This document shows, in pieces, positions 63,640 through 64,000 of a stretch of 64,000 nucleotides of DNA. The DNA comes from Hennigella sp045641165. GTDB taxonomy: Bacteria > Bacillota_I > Bacilli_A > Mycoplasmatales > Mycoplasmoidaceae. The notes beneath the pieces are model-generated. The model saw only the letters and a list, made by a program, of their open reading frames with translations, had not been told where the DNA came from and did not search any database. The stretch is taken from contig JAZUGL010000002.1 in the NCBI GenBank assembly GCA_045641165.1, forward strand, positions 1-64,000, in the 5' to 3' direction. The translations under genes were made by a program, and so were the position numbers. The stretch's first letter is position 1; each line of letters opens with the position of its first letter.

Positions 63640-64000
63640 TTAAATAATAAAGTTAAGAATTTTTGTTTTAACAAAAATTGTTTTCTTAATTTTTTGACTA
63701 CCAATAATAGTTTTAACTTTATCTCTGGATAAAGCTAATTTAATAATTTCATTTTGTTCAAGGTTTGCATCAACAACCATAGTGTCTCTTAATTTACCAT
63801 TAATTTGAATAGGTAATGTGTAAGAAGAAACAACAAGTTGTTTCTTATCTGCTTTTGGTCAAGCTAATTTAGTAACAGATGTTTTAGCTTTGAATATATC
63901 CTTATATATATATTCAGCCAAGAAAGGTGCAAAACAACTTAACACAGTTAAGAAACCAATCATGTGGTCTTTAAATAATGTCTTAAATTTATAACAAACA
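63640..64000 (-). CDS. leuS: Leucine--tRNA ligase, C-terminal part (cut by window)
   Basis: About 120 codons from the window edge to TAA 63640-63642. SCFAPFLAEYIYKDIF, then LAWPKADKK and the C-terminal LPIQINGKLRDTMVVD and KTIFVKTKILNFII match the anticodon-binding and C-terminal domains of LeuRS (HPFTPHIAEELW, WP.YD, VQVNGKVR patterns). TGA at 63859-63861 is Trp. Catalytic part lies outside the window. Confidence 0.9.

Noticed and set aside
1..64000. Insertion sequences, prophage, CRISPR arrays, rRNA genes, replication origin
   Set aside because: I saw no transposase, phage or Cas-like product, no repeated spacer pattern and no DnaA-box cluster in the window.

Overview
The window is a stretch of a Mollicutes (mycoplasma-type) chromosome. 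It is AT-rich and very compact. UGA clearly encodes Trp: pheS, pheT, alaS, uvrA, gatA, feoB, recA, rsmH, leuS and most other genes only reach family length when in-frame TGA is read as Trp. TGG is also used. There is no cell-wall pathway and I see no IS element, prophage or CRISPR array. The gene set (gatCAB, division cluster without murein genes, deo salvage plus glycolysis, lipoproteins with lipoboxes) fits a Mycoplasmoidales-like organism, but I cannot name a species.

Layout. 1-505: tRNA cluster Met-Ile2-Ser-fMet-Asp-Phe. 568-2340: a small membrane protein and a lipoprotein of the choloylglycine-hydrolase (Ntn) fold. 2363-5922: pheST behind a T-box leader with a UUC specifier. 5915-7716: three unknown genes. 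7794-10388: a membrane protein, cmk and der. 10471-14180: rny, a degenerate PTS EIIB-like gene, trpS and a Cof phosphatase. 14193-20942: mnmA-alaS, divergent from uvrA. 21029-25631: lipoprotein, gatCAB, membrane protein. 25675-27473: rplJL with an L10 leader, and a degenerate cardiolipin-synthase-like gene. 27475-33738: feoAB facing two SdaA-type serine dehydratase paralogues and a CyuA-type cysteine desulfidase. 33786-34031: a SWIB-domain protein. 34117-42137: an eight-gene operon (lipid kinase, deoD, deoC, deoA, cdd, pmm, tpiA, gpmI). 42202-45232: galU, galE and a GT4 glycosyltransferase. 45282-48357: ruvX-trmR-trhP1-trhP2-like tRNA modification operon. 48397-53186: sirtuin, MgtA-type P-type ATPase with a possible leader peptide, a small protein, recA. 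53228-56363: asnS-pgsA-pncC-membrane protein. 56437-58265: dnaJ-grpE behind CIRCE. 58344-61952: mraZ-rsmH-(FtsA-like)-ftsZ behind three MraZ boxes. 62088-64000: leuS (cut by the window end), a small basic protein, pepA.

How the parts work together. Nucleosides are cleaved by DeoD/DeoA, routed by the phosphohexo/pentomutase and DeoC to triose phosphate and on through TpiA and GpmI in one transcript. Serine and cysteine would be deaminated to pyruvate by Fe-S lyases that sit back to back with ferrous iron uptake. GalU/GalE supply UDP-sugars to a neighbouring glycosyltransferase, probably for glycolipids. Fe-S-dependent steps recur (SdaA, CyuA, one U32 protein), which makes feoAB a logical neighbour.

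The most interesting signals are: the SdaA paralogue that keeps its cluster cysteines but has lost the family's conserved histidines, inside an iron/serine/cysteine locus with an 11-bp-arm palindrome; a SWIB protein in a mollicute; repeated palindromic ATTATAAT elements in divergent promoters, several placed so that the transcripts would be leaderless; a 21-codon ORF upstream of the Mg P-type ATPase; an FtsA remnant between rsmH and ftsZ; and MraZ boxes lying downstream of the -10.
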